DNA from: Haloterrigena salifodinae
GTDB taxonomy: Archaea; Halobacteriota; Halobacteria; Halobacteriales; Natrialbaceae
Length of the DNA: 64,000 bases
Assembly (NCBI RefSeq): GCF_003977755.1
Contig: NZ_RQWN01000002.1
Span: forward strand, 310,001 to 374,000
Direction: 5' to 3'
A program made the translations under genes and the position numbers. The notes beneath the pieces are model-generated. The model was not told where the DNA came from. It was given only the letters and a program-made list of their open reading frames with translations, and searched no databases. Below are positions 17,822 to 26,394 of the stretch, piece by piece (the first letter of the stretch is position 1; every line of letters begins with the position of its first letter).

Positions 17822-18916
17822 ATGCGTGATATGCAATCCGAGCCGCAAGCGTTCGACCGGGTGCTGTCGTCGATGTGTACGGAGCCCCACCCGGTAGCGC
17901 GTGACGCGGCCGAACGGTTCCTCGCGACCAATCCTGGTGATCCGGGGACGTATCCGTCGGTCTCGGCTCTCGAGGAGGAGGCGATCGCGACGCTGGGTTC
18001 GATCGCCGGCCTCGAGGAACCGGCCGGCTACATCGCCAGCGGCGGGACGGAAGCGAACATTCAGGCCGTCCGCATCGCTCGCGACCGCGCAGAGAGCCAG
18101 CGTCCGAACGTGGTCATGCCCGAGTCGGCCCACTTCAGCTTCCAGAAGGCCGCGGACATCCTCGGCGTCGAACTGCGCATCGTCCCGACCGACGACGACT
18201 TCCGGGCCGACCTCGAGGCGGTCCGCGCCTCGGTCGACGAGGCGACCGCGCTGGTGATCGGCGTCGCGGGGACGACCGAGTACGGCCGCGTCGACCCGAT
18301 TCCGGAACTCGGCGAGATCGCGCGGTCGGTCGACGCCATGCTCCACGTCGACGCCGCGTGGGGCGGGTTCGTGCTGCCCTTTACGGACTACGACTGGAAC
18401 TTCGACCACGCCGCGGTCGACACGATGGCGATCGATCCCCACAAGATGGGCCAGGCCGCGGTTCCCGCAGGCGGGCTGCTCGCCCGCTCCGAGGAACTGC
18501 TGGACGAACTCGCCGTCGACACGCCCTACCTCGAGTCGACCTCGCAGGCGACGCTAACCGGGACGCGGTCGGGCGCCGGCGTCGCCAGCGCCGTGGCGGC
18601 GATGGAGGAGCTGTGGCCCGAGGGCTACAAGCGCCAGTACGTCCGCTCGCAGAACAACGCCGAGTGGCTCGCCGATGCCCTCGAGAAACGCGGCTACGAC
18701 GTCGTCGATCCGACGCTGCCGCTGGTCGCGGCCGACGTGCCCCGATCGACGTTCGACGCCCTGCGGGCGAAGGGCTGGCGGATCTCTCGGACCGCGACCG
18801 GCGAACTGCGCGTGGTGTGTATGCCCCACGTCACCCGCGAGATGCTGGCCTCCTTTATCGGCGATCTGGACCGACTCGAGGTGCGCGCGAGCGTGCCCGT
18901 CGCGAGCGACGATTGA
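17822..18916 (+). CDS. mfnA: L-tyrosine/L-aspartate decarboxylase (MfnA family)
   Basis: A 364-residue PLP-dependent group II decarboxylase. [15 protein letters not shown] is the phosphate-binding segment, [13 protein letters not shown] carries the aspartate that pairs with the pyridine nitrogen, and the PLP lysine is in [15 protein letters not shown]. In methanogens MfnA makes tyramine. In haloarchaea, which lack methanofuran, the likely role is beta-alanine from aspartate for coenzyme A; this is inferred. The start could be 17822 or the ATG at 17831 ([10 protein letters not shown]). Upstream in-frame codons look non-coding. Confidence 0.9.
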   Translation: MRDMQSEPQAFDRVLSSMCTEPHPVARDAAERFLATNPGDPGTYPSVSALEEEAIATLGSIAGLEEPAGYIASGGTEANIQAVRIARDRAESQRPNVVMPESAHFSFQKAADILGVELRIVPTDDDFRADLEAVRASVDEATALVIGVAGTTEYGRVDPIPELGEIARSVDAMLHVDAAWGGFVLPFTDYDWNFDHAAVDTMAIDPHKMGQAAVPAGGLLARSEELLDELAVDTPYLESTSQATLTGTRSGAGVASAVAAMEELWPEGYKRQYVRSQNNAEWLADALEKRGYDVVDPTLPLVAADVPRSTFDALRAKGWRISRTATGELRVVCMPHVTREMLASFIGDLDRLEVRASVPVASDD

Positions 18917-19063
18917 TTTCGCTCGAGTAATCGGGGCTCGAGACTGCGGTTTACTGCGGCGAGTGACTACCGTTTCCTCGAGACTCGAACGTTCTGCTCT
19001 CATCTTCTACAGTCGAATAGCGACGATCGGTAGCTGTTTGCCGCGTCACTGCAACTCTCGCGT

Positions 19064-19423
19064 ATGGCGCTGGCACTGGATCGGATCGACGTCATGACGA
19101 TCATCGGCTTCCCCGTGCTGGCCGCAGCGTCGGTCTCGGCGGCGCTCGAGGGTATCGTCGTCGCGGCTCTCGTCGGGGGCTTTGCACTCTCGCTATCGAC
19201 GTGGCGGCTCTACGGCGGGCGGCCGTGGGAGGCGCTGGCGTGGCTGGCGTGGGTCGGCGCGGCCGTCGCGGTCGTGATCACTCCCGGGACGCTGGGGATC
19301 GTCGCGTTTCTCGTCCTGCTTCTCGTCGGCCTCGGACTGCTGTTCGGCGGTCGACTGGGCCTGCTGCCGACTATCTGGAACCGTGACGGAACGGCGACGA
19401 GCGACGAGTCGGTCGACGACTAG
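19064..19423 (+). CDS. Small membrane protein of unknown function
   Basis: A 119-residue protein with four likely membrane helices (about 10-30, 30-45, 55-75 and 78-100) and a short acidic tail ending in SDESVDD. No catalytic motif is visible. The GC-rich third positions and helix pattern support a real gene. It ends 73 nt before the metG start on the same strand, but metG seems to have its own promoter. Confidence 0.7.
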   Translation: MALALDRIDVMTIIGFPVLAAASVSAALEGIVVAALVGGFALSLSTWRLYGGRPWEALAWLAWVGAAVAVVITPGTLGIVAFLVLLLVGLGLLFGGRLGLLPTIWNRDGTATSDESVDD

Positions 19424-19496
19424 GGGCGACGGTCAGAGAGCGTCACCGTCGATCGAAACCGGCGGGTTTTACGCCCGGCACCGCCTCGTGATGCAT

Positions 19497-21599
19497 ATGA
19501 GCAACGACGAGTTCCCGACGGACCAGCCTGCGGTCGTGACCTGCGGGTTGCCCTACGCCAACGGCGACCTGCACATCGGTCACCTGCGAGGGTACATCGG
19601 CGCGGACGCCTTCTCCCGCGCCTTTGAGACGCTCGGCCAGGAAACGGCCTACGTCTGTGGCTCGGACATGCACGGTACCCCGGTCGCCGTCAACGCCGAA
19701 CAGCAGGGCGTCGATCCGGAGGACTTCGCTCTCGAGTGGCACGAGCAGTACGAGGAGACGTTCCCGCAGTTCAACGTCGAGTTCGACAACTACGGCCACA
19801 CCCACGACGAGACGAACACGGAACTGACCCAGGAGATCGTCCGGAAGTTGGACGACGAGGGCTACATCTACGAGAAGGAGATCCAGGTCGCCTACGATCC
19901 GGACGCCGACCAGTACCTCCCTGACCGCTACGTCGAGGGCACCTGTCCCTACTGCGGCGAGAAGGCCCGCGGCGACGAGTGCGACGAGGGCTGTCAGCGA
20001 CACCTCGAACCCGGCGAGGTCGAGGACCCGACGAGTACGATCACGGGGAACCCCGCCGAGTACCGCGAGCGCACGCACAAGTTCTTCGAGGTCTCGGAGT
20101 TCTCCGACTTCCTGACGGAGTTCCTGGACGGCCTCGAGGGCACCTCTAACGCGCGAAACCAGCCGCGACAGTGGATCGAAGACGGCCTGCAGGACTGGTG
20201 TATCACGCGGGACATGGACTGGGGGATCGACTACCCCAACGGGGGCGATACTGAGGGCGACGACCTCGTTCTCTACGTGTGGGTCGACGCCCCGATCGAG
20301 TACATCGCGAGTTCGAAGCAGTACTCCGAGCGCGTCGGTACCGACGAGTTCGACTGGGAGCAGGTCTGGAAGGGCGACGGCGAGATCATGCACATCATCG
20401 GCCGGGACATCATCCAGCACCACGCGATCTTCTGGCCCGCGATGCTCGAGGGCGTCGGCTACAACAAGCCCCGCGGAATCGCCGCAACCGGCTTCATCAC
20501 GATCAACGGGAAGGGGCTGTCGACCAGTCGCAACCGCGCGATCTGGGCGAAAGAGTACCTCGACGAAGGGTTCCACCCCGACCTGCTGCGCTACTACCTG
20601 ACGACCACTGGCGGCCTCCAGCAGGACGTCGACTTCTCGTGGGACGCCTTCCAGGAGAAGGTCAACGGCGAGTTGGTTGGCACGGTCGGTAACTTCTGGT
20701 ACCGCTCGCTGCTCTTTGCCTACCGCAACTACGAGGGGACGCCGAAGGCCGACGTCTCCGAGGAAGTCCGCGAGCGCATCGAAGGCGCCATCGGCGACAC
20801 CCGCGAGAGCGTCAACGACTACGACCTGCGGGGTATCGGGCAGGCCGCCACCGAACTGGCCCAGTTCGGCAACGAGTACATCCAGCGCAACGAGCCCTGG
20901 AAGCTCACCGACGAGGAGCCCGAACGGGCGGCACAGGTCATCCGCGACTGCGTCCAGATCGCCAAGGCCGTCGGCGTCCTCCTCGAGCCGATCGCGCCCG
21001 ACAAGGCCCAGGCTCTCTGGGAACAACTCGGCGAGGACGGCGCGGTCGCGGACGCCCACCTTGAGGACGCCCTCGAGGCCCCGCCGCGGAACTTCGACGA
21101 ACCCGGCGAACTCTTCGCGAAGATCGAGGACGACCGCGTCGAGGAACTCAACGAGAAACTCGAGGAGCGCGTCGCCGCCGCGGGCGACGACGGGGACGAC
21201 GAGGAAACCGAAAGCGACGACACCGACGGGGACGAAGCGGGCGATATGGCAGACACCGACGATATCGAGGCGCTCGCCGACAATCGCATCGGCTTCGAGG
21301 ACTTCCAGGAACTGGACATCCGCGTCGGCCGAATCGAATCGGCCGAGGGAATCGAGGGTGCTGACGACCTCGCGCGACTCGAGGTCGACATCGGCTTCGA
21401 GACCCGACAGGTCGTCGCGGGCATCAAGCAGCTCCACGACCTCGAGGAACTCCCCGGGGAGAAGTGCATCCTGCTGGCGAACATGGAGAAGGCCGAACTG
21501 TTCGGCGTCGAGTCCAACGGGATGATCCTCGCCGCGGGCGAGGAGGCGGACCTCCTGACGACCCACAGCGACGCCGAGGTCGGCGAGAAGATTCGCTAA
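19497..21599 (+). CDS. metG: Methionine--tRNA ligase with C-terminal tRNA-binding domain
   Basis: A 700-residue class I synthetase. The HIGH motif lies in CGLPYANGDLHIGHLRGY, and a zinc knuckle with CPYC and ECDEGC follows at about 145-165. The KMSKS equivalent is the archaeal GKGLSTSRN. After an acidic linker (about 560-585) the last 110 residues form an EMAP/Trbp111-like tRNA-binding domain, beginning near IGFEDFQELDIRVG. The start at 19497 (MSNDEFPTD) is favoured because GGTTTTACG lies about 25-32 nt upstream; an ATG at 19491 is possible. Confidence 0.96.
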   Translation: MSNDEFPTDQPAVVTCGLPYANGDLHIGHLRGYIGADAFSRAFETLGQETAYVCGSDMHGTPVAVNAEQQGVDPEDFALEWHEQYEETFPQFNVEFDNYGHTHDETNTELTQEIVRKLDDEGYIYEKEIQVAYDPDADQYLPDRYVEGTCPYCGEKARGDECDEGCQRHLEPGEVEDPTSTITGNPAEYRERTHKFFEVSEFSDFLTEFLDGLEGTSNARNQPRQWIEDGLQDWCITRDMDWGIDYPNGGDTEGDDLVLYVWVDAPIEYIASSKQYSERVGTDEFDWEQVWKGDGEIMHIIGRDIIQHHAIFWPAMLEGVGYNKPRGIAATGFITINGKGLSTSRNRAIWAKEYLDEGFHPDLLRYYLTTTGGLQQDVDFSWDAFQEKVNGELVGTVGNFWYRSLLFAYRNYEGTPKADVSEEVRERIEGAIGDTRESVNDYDLRGIGQAATELAQFGNEYIQRNEPWKLTDEEPERAAQVIRDCVQIAKAVGVLLEPIAPDKAQALWEQLGEDGAVADAHLEDALEAPPRNFDEPGELFAKIEDDRVEELNEKLEERVAAAGDDGDDEETESDDTDGDEAGDMADTDDIEALADNRIGFEDFQELDIRVGRIESAEGIEGADDLARLEVDIGFETRQVVAGIKQLHDLEELPGEKCILLANMEKAELFGVESNGMILAAGEEADLLTTHSDAEVGEKIR

Positions 21600-21653
21600 C
21601 GCGGCCGCTTGAGCGGTCGACTCTCGGTTTTCGGTCCTCGATTCGATTCCGCG

Positions 21654-22091
21654 TTACTCCGACTGTCTCGCATCGTAGCGACGGACGAGCTCGGCGACGT
21701 ACCAGAACTTGAGCGCCATCGCCGCGACGCCGGCGACCGCCGCCCGAATCGGCTGCTTTCGGTACGCGGCGACGACCGCGTAGCCACTCGTCGGGACGTT
21801 GAGAACGTTGAGCGCGTTCGGATACGAGAGTTCGAGAACCCCTTCCTGTCGTTCTCTCGTCCACCACCGCTCGGCGAGCACCACACGAGTCATCCACGCG
21901 TCGTCAGTTTTCGGCGGCGAAAACAGGAGCGGGTTGAGTATCGTAAACGCGACGGCGGCCGCGCCGAACCGCCAGTTACGACTGTAGATCGCGTACAGGA
22001 TCGCGGGCAGCAGCAACGTGCGACTCCAGCCGCTTTTCGGGTTCGAGTGTCGCTCCCAGAAGGTCTCCTCGAACTGCTCCAGCGCGGTCAT
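21654..22091 (-). CDS. Membrane protein, DUF6653-like
   Basis: A 145-residue protein, if it starts at MTALEQFEETFWERH (22089-22091). The N-terminal WERHSNPKSGWSR segment and two to three helices resemble a haloarchaeal membrane family that I recall as DUF6653; that name is not certain. One helix pair spans about residues 25-60 and another about 105-130. No function is known. The gene converges with metG and follows a HAD gene on its own strand. Confidence 0.65.
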   Translation of the reverse strand: MTALEQFEETFWERHSNPKSGWSRTLLLPAILYAIYSRNWRFGAAAVAFTILNPLLFSPPKTDDAWMTRVVLAERWWTRERQEGVLELSYPNALNVLNVPTSGYAVVAAYRKQPIRAAVAGVAAMALKFWYVAELVRRYDARQSE

Positions 22092-22188
22092 GGTCGTTGT
22101 CGGACGCCGACTCGCAAATAGGTTCACGCGCGGTGCGCGTCGATCGGGACGGTAAGTGCAGCGAACGGCGTTGGCGGCTCGAGAGCGG

Positions 22189-22872
22189 TCAGAGAACCGT
22201 CTCGAACGCCTCGAGTGTCGAGAGTTCGTAGGTCGGCTCGTGGGTGTGTGCGCCGCCGTCGGCGTCGTCGTGGCCGGGATCGACCCAGGCCGAGTCCAGC
22301 CCCATCGCGTTCGCGCCGGCGACGTCGGCGCGGATCGAGTCGCCGACGTGGATCGCCGCGTCCGGAGCCACGCCGAGTTCCCCGAGAGCGTACTCGAAGG
22401 GGGCCGCGTCGGGTTTCGGGAAGATCCCCGCGCTCGGCTCGGTGAAGACGCTGACGTCGAAGGCGTCGGCGATGCCGAGTGCCTCGAGTTTTTGCGTCTG
22501 GGTCGGCCGGCCGCCGTTGGTGATCAGCCCGACCGGTCCGAGGTCGCGGGCGTGCTCGAGGGCGGCCCGCGCGCCGGGACGGAACCTGACGGCGGTCGGG
22601 TCCTGTTCCTCGAGGTACGCCCCAGCCAGCCGCGGCGCAACCGCGGAGTTGACGTCGGCCCGACCCGCGACCTCGGTGAAGAGGTTCTCGTAGAAATCGC
22701 GATCCGTTTCGGCCGTCGGAAGCGACGGCACGGCCGCTCGCAGGTCCGCTGGCGTACAAAACGGGTCGATGCTGGCCCGCTCGAACGCCGCCTCGAGCAC
22801 GTCCCTGGCGTTGCGCGTCGGCTCACAGAGGGTGCTATCGAGATCGAAACAGATCGCGTCGTACGCAGCCAT
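22189..22872 (-). CDS. HAD family hydrolase
   Basis: A 227-residue haloacid dehalogenase-like enzyme. Motif I is CFDLDSTLCEP (Asp nucleophile and general acid), motif II is LITNGG, the lysine is in IFPKPDAAPF, and motif IV is HVGDSIRADVAGA. The helical cap lies between motifs I and II (about 20-90). Such enzymes are usually small-molecule phosphatases; the substrate is unknown. The gene is divergent from the HFX_2341-type regulator at 23016. Confidence 0.88.
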   Translation of the reverse strand: MAAYDAICFDLDSTLCEPTRNARDVLEAAFERASIDPFCTPADLRAAVPSLPTAETDRDFYENLFTEVAGRADVNSAVAPRLAGAYLEEQDPTAVRFRPGARAALEHARDLGPVGLITNGGRPTQTQKLEALGIADAFDVSVFTEPSAGIFPKPDAAPFEYALGELGVAPDAAIHVGDSIRADVAGANAMGLDSAWVDPGHDDADGGAHTHEPTYELSTLEAFETVL

Positions 22873-23015
22873 CTACGACACGTACGGTCGTGTTCGTTCT
22901 TAAGGTTTCGACAGCGTGAGAATCTCTTTCACACGGTAGTTGGAGCTCGAAGGTCGAAGTTCAATCGCTCGACGTTTTTCGCAGCCGTTATTTTCACCGC
23001 GGCACCTGTCGGTGT

Positions 23016-23858
23016 ATGGACGTCGTCAAACGAGTACACATCGTGCCGCTGGGCTACGAGTACGACCGGATCCTCGGGCCAATCCGGAACCAACGAGCCG
23101 ATCTCGTCTACCTGCTCGAGGACGACGGCACCGACGCGGGGGCCCGGACCGGGACGGCCGACTACCACGACGACCTCCGGGCGGAACTCGAGTCGGCCGT
23201 GCCCGAGGTTCGAACGCGGGAGTGCGATCTAACGGACGTCTACGCCGTCCTCGGTATCGTGACGACCCTCGCGGCGAAGCACGCGGACGACGACGTCTCG
23301 GTCAACGTCTCCGGCGCGGGGACGATCCCCGCCATCGGCGCGACAATGGCGTGTATGGACGTCTCGACGGACGCTCGCGCCTACTACGTCGAACCCGAAT
23401 CCTACGACCACGACGGGGAGCGCGAACCGATATCGGCGGGCGTCGCCGAAACCGAACAGCTCCCGGCGTATCCGATCGACTCGCCGACGCCCGACCAGGT
23501 CGCGATCATGGACTTTCTCGCCGAGCCGTCCGACTGGGAGGAGTACCACGACGCGCGGACGACGCCGCCGAAGAAGAAGGACCTGATCGAGTACGCTCGC
23601 GATCGGAACCTCTCCTTTATGGCCGATCGACGGCCGCCCGAGGATCGCGGCGGCGAGGACAAGGGCGCCTTTCGTGTCCTCGATACGCACGTGCTTGAGC
23701 CACTCGCGGACGACGGCTACATTACGATCGAATCCGTCGGCCGGCGTCGTGTCGTCGAACTCACCGAGCAGGGGGAAAACGCCTACCGGGCGTTCAAGCA
23801 CAAGCTCGCGGCGGTCGACGGCGTCGAGTACGAGTACGAATCCGAGGCTCGAGGCTGA
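23016..23858 (+). CDS. HFX_2341-type regulator (DUF6293: CARF-like domain plus wHTH)
   Basis: A 280-residue protein. The N-terminal 140 residues are a Rossmann-like domain: VHIVPLGYEYDRILGPI opens the first strand, a GTADYHDDLRAEL segment follows, and SVNVSGAGTIPAIGATMA is a glycine-rich loop. This layout resembles the ligand-binding CARF fold. The C-terminal half is a winged helix (VLEPLADDGYITIESVGRRRVVELTEQGENAYRAF, here described by its parts). A ligand-sensing transcription factor is likely. TATA-like TTATTTTC lies about 27 nt upstream of the ATG. Confidence 0.78.
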   Translation: MDVVKRVHIVPLGYEYDRILGPIRNQRADLVYLLEDDGTDAGARTGTADYHDDLRAELESAVPEVRTRECDLTDVYAVLGIVTTLAAKHADDDVSVNVSGAGTIPAIGATMACMDVSTDARAYYVEPESYDHDGEREPISAGVAETEQLPAYPIDSPTPDQVAIMDFLAEPSDWEEYHDARTTPPKKKDLIEYARDRNLSFMADRRPPEDRGGEDKGAFRVLDTHVLEPLADDGYITIESVGRRRVVELTEQGENAYRAFKHKLAAVDGVEYEYESEARG

Positions 23859-24037
23859 GCGACCGCGGTACCCGACCGTCCGATGGCGACCGGAGGGCCG
23901 AAGCGGCGGAGGGGCCGGCGCGTCGACACCGGTGGTTGGCGGTGGAGGGCCGAAGCGTCGGGAACCGGACCGATCGGGCGGCGCGGACGCCGACACGGAG
24001 GGGCGGCGAGGTGGGAGGAGCGACCGTCAGCGGCAAC

Positions 24038-24637
24038 CTACTCGTCGGCGACCAGCGCGGCTAGCTTCGTCCCCAGCCGAGCGCACTCGAGGTCGGCCTC
24101 GAGTCGCTCGACGTGGGCGTGGAGGCTCGCCTCGTCGAGGTCGGCCCCGCGGTCGTCGAGACAGACGGGATCGCCGGCCGCTCGAGCGAGCAGGAACGGG
24201 GCGGCAACGGCGAGATACGAACCGGATAGGTCGGGGCCAGCGACAGTCCCGCGCTCGGCGGCGGCCAGCAGCTCGCGAGCGACGATCAACCGGCGCCGCA
24301 ACGACGCGATCTCCGACTCCGGCGTCGGCGTGCCGAGATGGCGCGACAGCTCCGATTCGACCGCGACGACGTCGTCGGGGTCGACGTCGAACGCGGCCAC
24401 GAGCTCCTCGCGATCGACCGTCGGGCGTCGGCTCCGCCGGGTCGCGAGCCGAACGGCCCCTAGTACGGCCGGGGTGTGGCCGTGTTGCAGGGCCGCCAGC
24501 TCGCCGGCGTGATCGAACGCCGCGCGGGCGATGTCGGCGACCGCGTCGACCTCGAGTCGACGAACCGCTTCGTCGACCGATGGACCGTCGTTCGCGATCC
24601 CGGAACCGCCTCCCGCGGGGGACTGTCGCTGACCCAT
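24038..24637 (-). CDS. Uncharacterised helical protein with a possible TFB-like cyclin box
   Basis: A 199-residue protein starting at the ATG at 24635-24637. Residues about 20-95 are all-helical, with a pattern (HGHTPAVLGAVRLATRR, then PTVDREELVAAFDVD, then a final helix ending in SRHLG) like one cyclin repeat of TFB. There is no N-terminal zinc ribbon and no second clear repeat. The C-terminal 100 residues are helical and may be a degenerate second repeat or a dimer region. The frame stays open upstream into the divergent DHQ synthase gene, but that part looks non-coding. Confidence 0.6.
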   Translation of the reverse strand: MGQRQSPAGGGSGIANDGPSVDEAVRRLEVDAVADIARAAFDHAGELAALQHGHTPAVLGAVRLATRRSRRPTVDREELVAAFDVDPDDVVAVESELSRHLGTPTPESEIASLRRRLIVARELLAAAERGTVAGPDLSGSYLAVAAPFLLARAAGDPVCLDDRGADLDEASLHAHVERLEADLECARLGTKLAALVADE

Positions 24638-24959
24638 ATGCGTGTCATCTCGCCGCCATACATTATCTACTTCTGAGAAAGTATCATTACTATCGTTACT
24701 ATCTTCACTTCCGTTACTACCGATACGATCGAGACTGCGAGCAATGTTCCGACGGGTTGCAGAGCGCACCGAACGTCGCTTGATCCCACACCGCCCCTCG
24801 AGTCGGCTCTCGATCGAAGACGGCGACTCGCCAGCGAAGACGTGACGGCTCGGGGACATCGGCCAGTACCGTCCCGAACAGCCGACAGCGATCGCGGACG
24901 GGTCCGCCCGCCCTGCGGCATTCGCCACGTTCAAGCCGGTCCCCTTCGAGGGTCGAGAT
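24638..24959. other. Divergent spacer between cyclin-box-like gene and DHQ synthase II
   Basis: This 322-bp region separates two divergent genes. The half near 24640-24730 is AT-rich and holds the 9-bp array. The rest is GC-rich with no clear signal except TTCAAGCC about 29 nt before the DHQ synthase start, a weak TATA candidate for a leaderless transcript. The open frames crossing it look non-coding. Confidence 0.45.
24682..24726. repeat. Five tandem 9-bp units upstream of the cyclin-box-like gene
   Basis: Five contiguous 9-mers follow the consensus TATCGTTAC on the plus strand: TATCATTAC, TATCGTTAC, TATCTTCAC, TTCCGTTAC and TACCGATAC. The array ends 44 bp before the ATG of the gene at 24038-24637 and lies in an AT-rich stretch, so it sits where its promoter should be. 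A 9-bp period could place repeated half-sites on the DNA, or simply reflect slippage. Confidence 0.65.
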
Positions 24960-26177
24960 ATGACGCGATCTGTCTGGGTCAAAGCCGACGACACCGTCGG
25001 CGACTGGGACGACCGCCGGGCGCGGATCACCGCCGCGCTCGAGGCGGGTGCAGACTGGGTACTGGTCGACGAAGAGGACGTCTCCCGCGTGCGCGAACTC
25101 GGCGACATCAACGTCGCCGCCTTCCGGACCGACGGCGACGTGACGCTGGTCGACGACATCGACGACGTCGAGACCGACGCGGACGCGGACGCCGACGACG
25201 TCGCCGAGTCGACGACGGACGCCGACGCGGTCGTCGTCGGCAAGAACGGCGAGGGCGACGCGACGATCGATCTCCCCGAAGACTTCTCCGGCTCGGCCGA
25301 CCTCTCGACGCTTCGCCGGCGCGACGGCGACGTTGAGCGCGGCGCCTACGTCCGCATCCTCGGCAAAGAGTACGAGCGGTTCGCCGAGACGGCCGCCGAG
25401 GAGGCCGACCACACCATCATCGTCGGCGAGGACTGGACGATCATCCCCCTCGAGAACCTGATCGCCCGGATCGGCGAGGAGACCAACCTCATCGCGGGCG
25501 TCACCACCGCCGAGGAGGCGAAGACGGCCTTCGAGACCCTCGAACTGGGCGCCGACGCGGTTCTGCTCGACTCCGACAGTCCAGACGAGATCCGCGAGAC
25601 CGTCGAGGTCCGCGACGAGGCCGAACGCGAGTCCCTCGACTTGGAGTACGCCGAGGTGCTCGACATCGAGCAGATCGGCAGTGCCGACCGTGTCTGTGTC
25701 GATACGGGAAGCCTGCTGGAACACGACGAAGGGATGCTTGTCGGCTCGATGGCCCGCGGCCTCGTGTTTGTCCACGCCGAGACGGCCGAATCCCCGTACG
25801 TTGCCTCCCGGCCCTTCCGGGTCAACGCGGGTGCCGTCCACGCCTACGTCCGCACGCCCGGCGGCGGCACGAAGTACCTCTCGGAGCTTCAGAGCGGCGA
25901 CGAGGTCCAGGTCGTCGACACCGCGGGCAACACCCGCGAGGCCATCGTCGGCCGCGTCAAGATCGAGAAGCGGCCGATGTTCCGGGTCGCCCTCGAGACC
26001 GACGACGGCGACCGCATCGAGACGCTCCTCCAGAACGCCGAGACCATCAAGGTCGCCACCGGCGAGGGTCGGACCGCCGTCACGGACTTGGAGGCCGGCG
26101 ACGAACTCCTGTTGTACACCGAGGACACGGCGCGTCACTTCGGCGAGGCCGTCGAAGAGAGTATCATCGAGAAATAG
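24960..26177 (+). CDS. aroB': 3-dehydroquinate synthase II
   Basis: A 405-residue protein of the archaeal DHQ synthase II family. It oxidatively deaminates and cyclises the ADTH-derived precursor to 3-dehydroquinate, replacing bacterial AroB. Family features seen are MTRSVWVKAD at the N terminus, IPLENLIARI near 165, VGSMARGLVFVHAET near 270, and the VNAGAVHAYVRTPGGGTKYLSEL block. An acidic Asp/Ala stretch near residues 65-85 looks like a halophilic insertion. Its partner ADTH synthase lies 28 kb away in this window (52854-53651) beside the trp genes. Confidence 0.94.
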   Translation: MTRSVWVKADDTVGDWDDRRARITAALEAGADWVLVDEEDVSRVRELGDINVAAFRTDGDVTLVDDIDDVETDADADADDVAESTTDADAVVVGKNGEGDATIDLPEDFSGSADLSTLRRRDGDVERGAYVRILGKEYERFAETAAEEADHTIIVGEDWTIIPLENLIARIGEETNLIAGVTTAEEAKTAFETLELGADAVLLDSDSPDEIRETVEVRDEAERESLDLEYAEVLDIEQIGSADRVCVDTGSLLEHDEGMLVGSMARGLVFVHAETAESPYVASRPFRVNAGAVHAYVRTPGGGTKYLSELQSGDEVQVVDTAGNTREAIVGRVKIEKRPMFRVALETDDGDRIETLLQNAETIKVATGEGRTAVTDLEAGDELLLYTEDTARHFGEAVEESIIEK

Positions 26178-26394
26178 TCGATTTCGTCGACCTCTCGGAT
26201 CGGCATCATAGATATTTGGTAACTTACCCCATGTTCTGCAGTCGGATTCGGCACGGTGTGTCGACTAGTTGCCACAATCGCGGACAGTATCCCGTCGAGA
26301 CACCCTGAAACGGGGAAATAATCCCTTGTGACGGTAATTCCACGCGGCGGCGAACAACTTCTATGGTGGTTGTTATCGTCACACGTGGCAGACG

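Noticed and set aside
19443-21566. 707-codon minus-strand frame opposite metG
   Set aside because: It lies wholly antisense to an unmistakable methionyl-tRNA synthetase, and its valine/leucine/aspartate-rich product is the mirror of acidic coding sequence.
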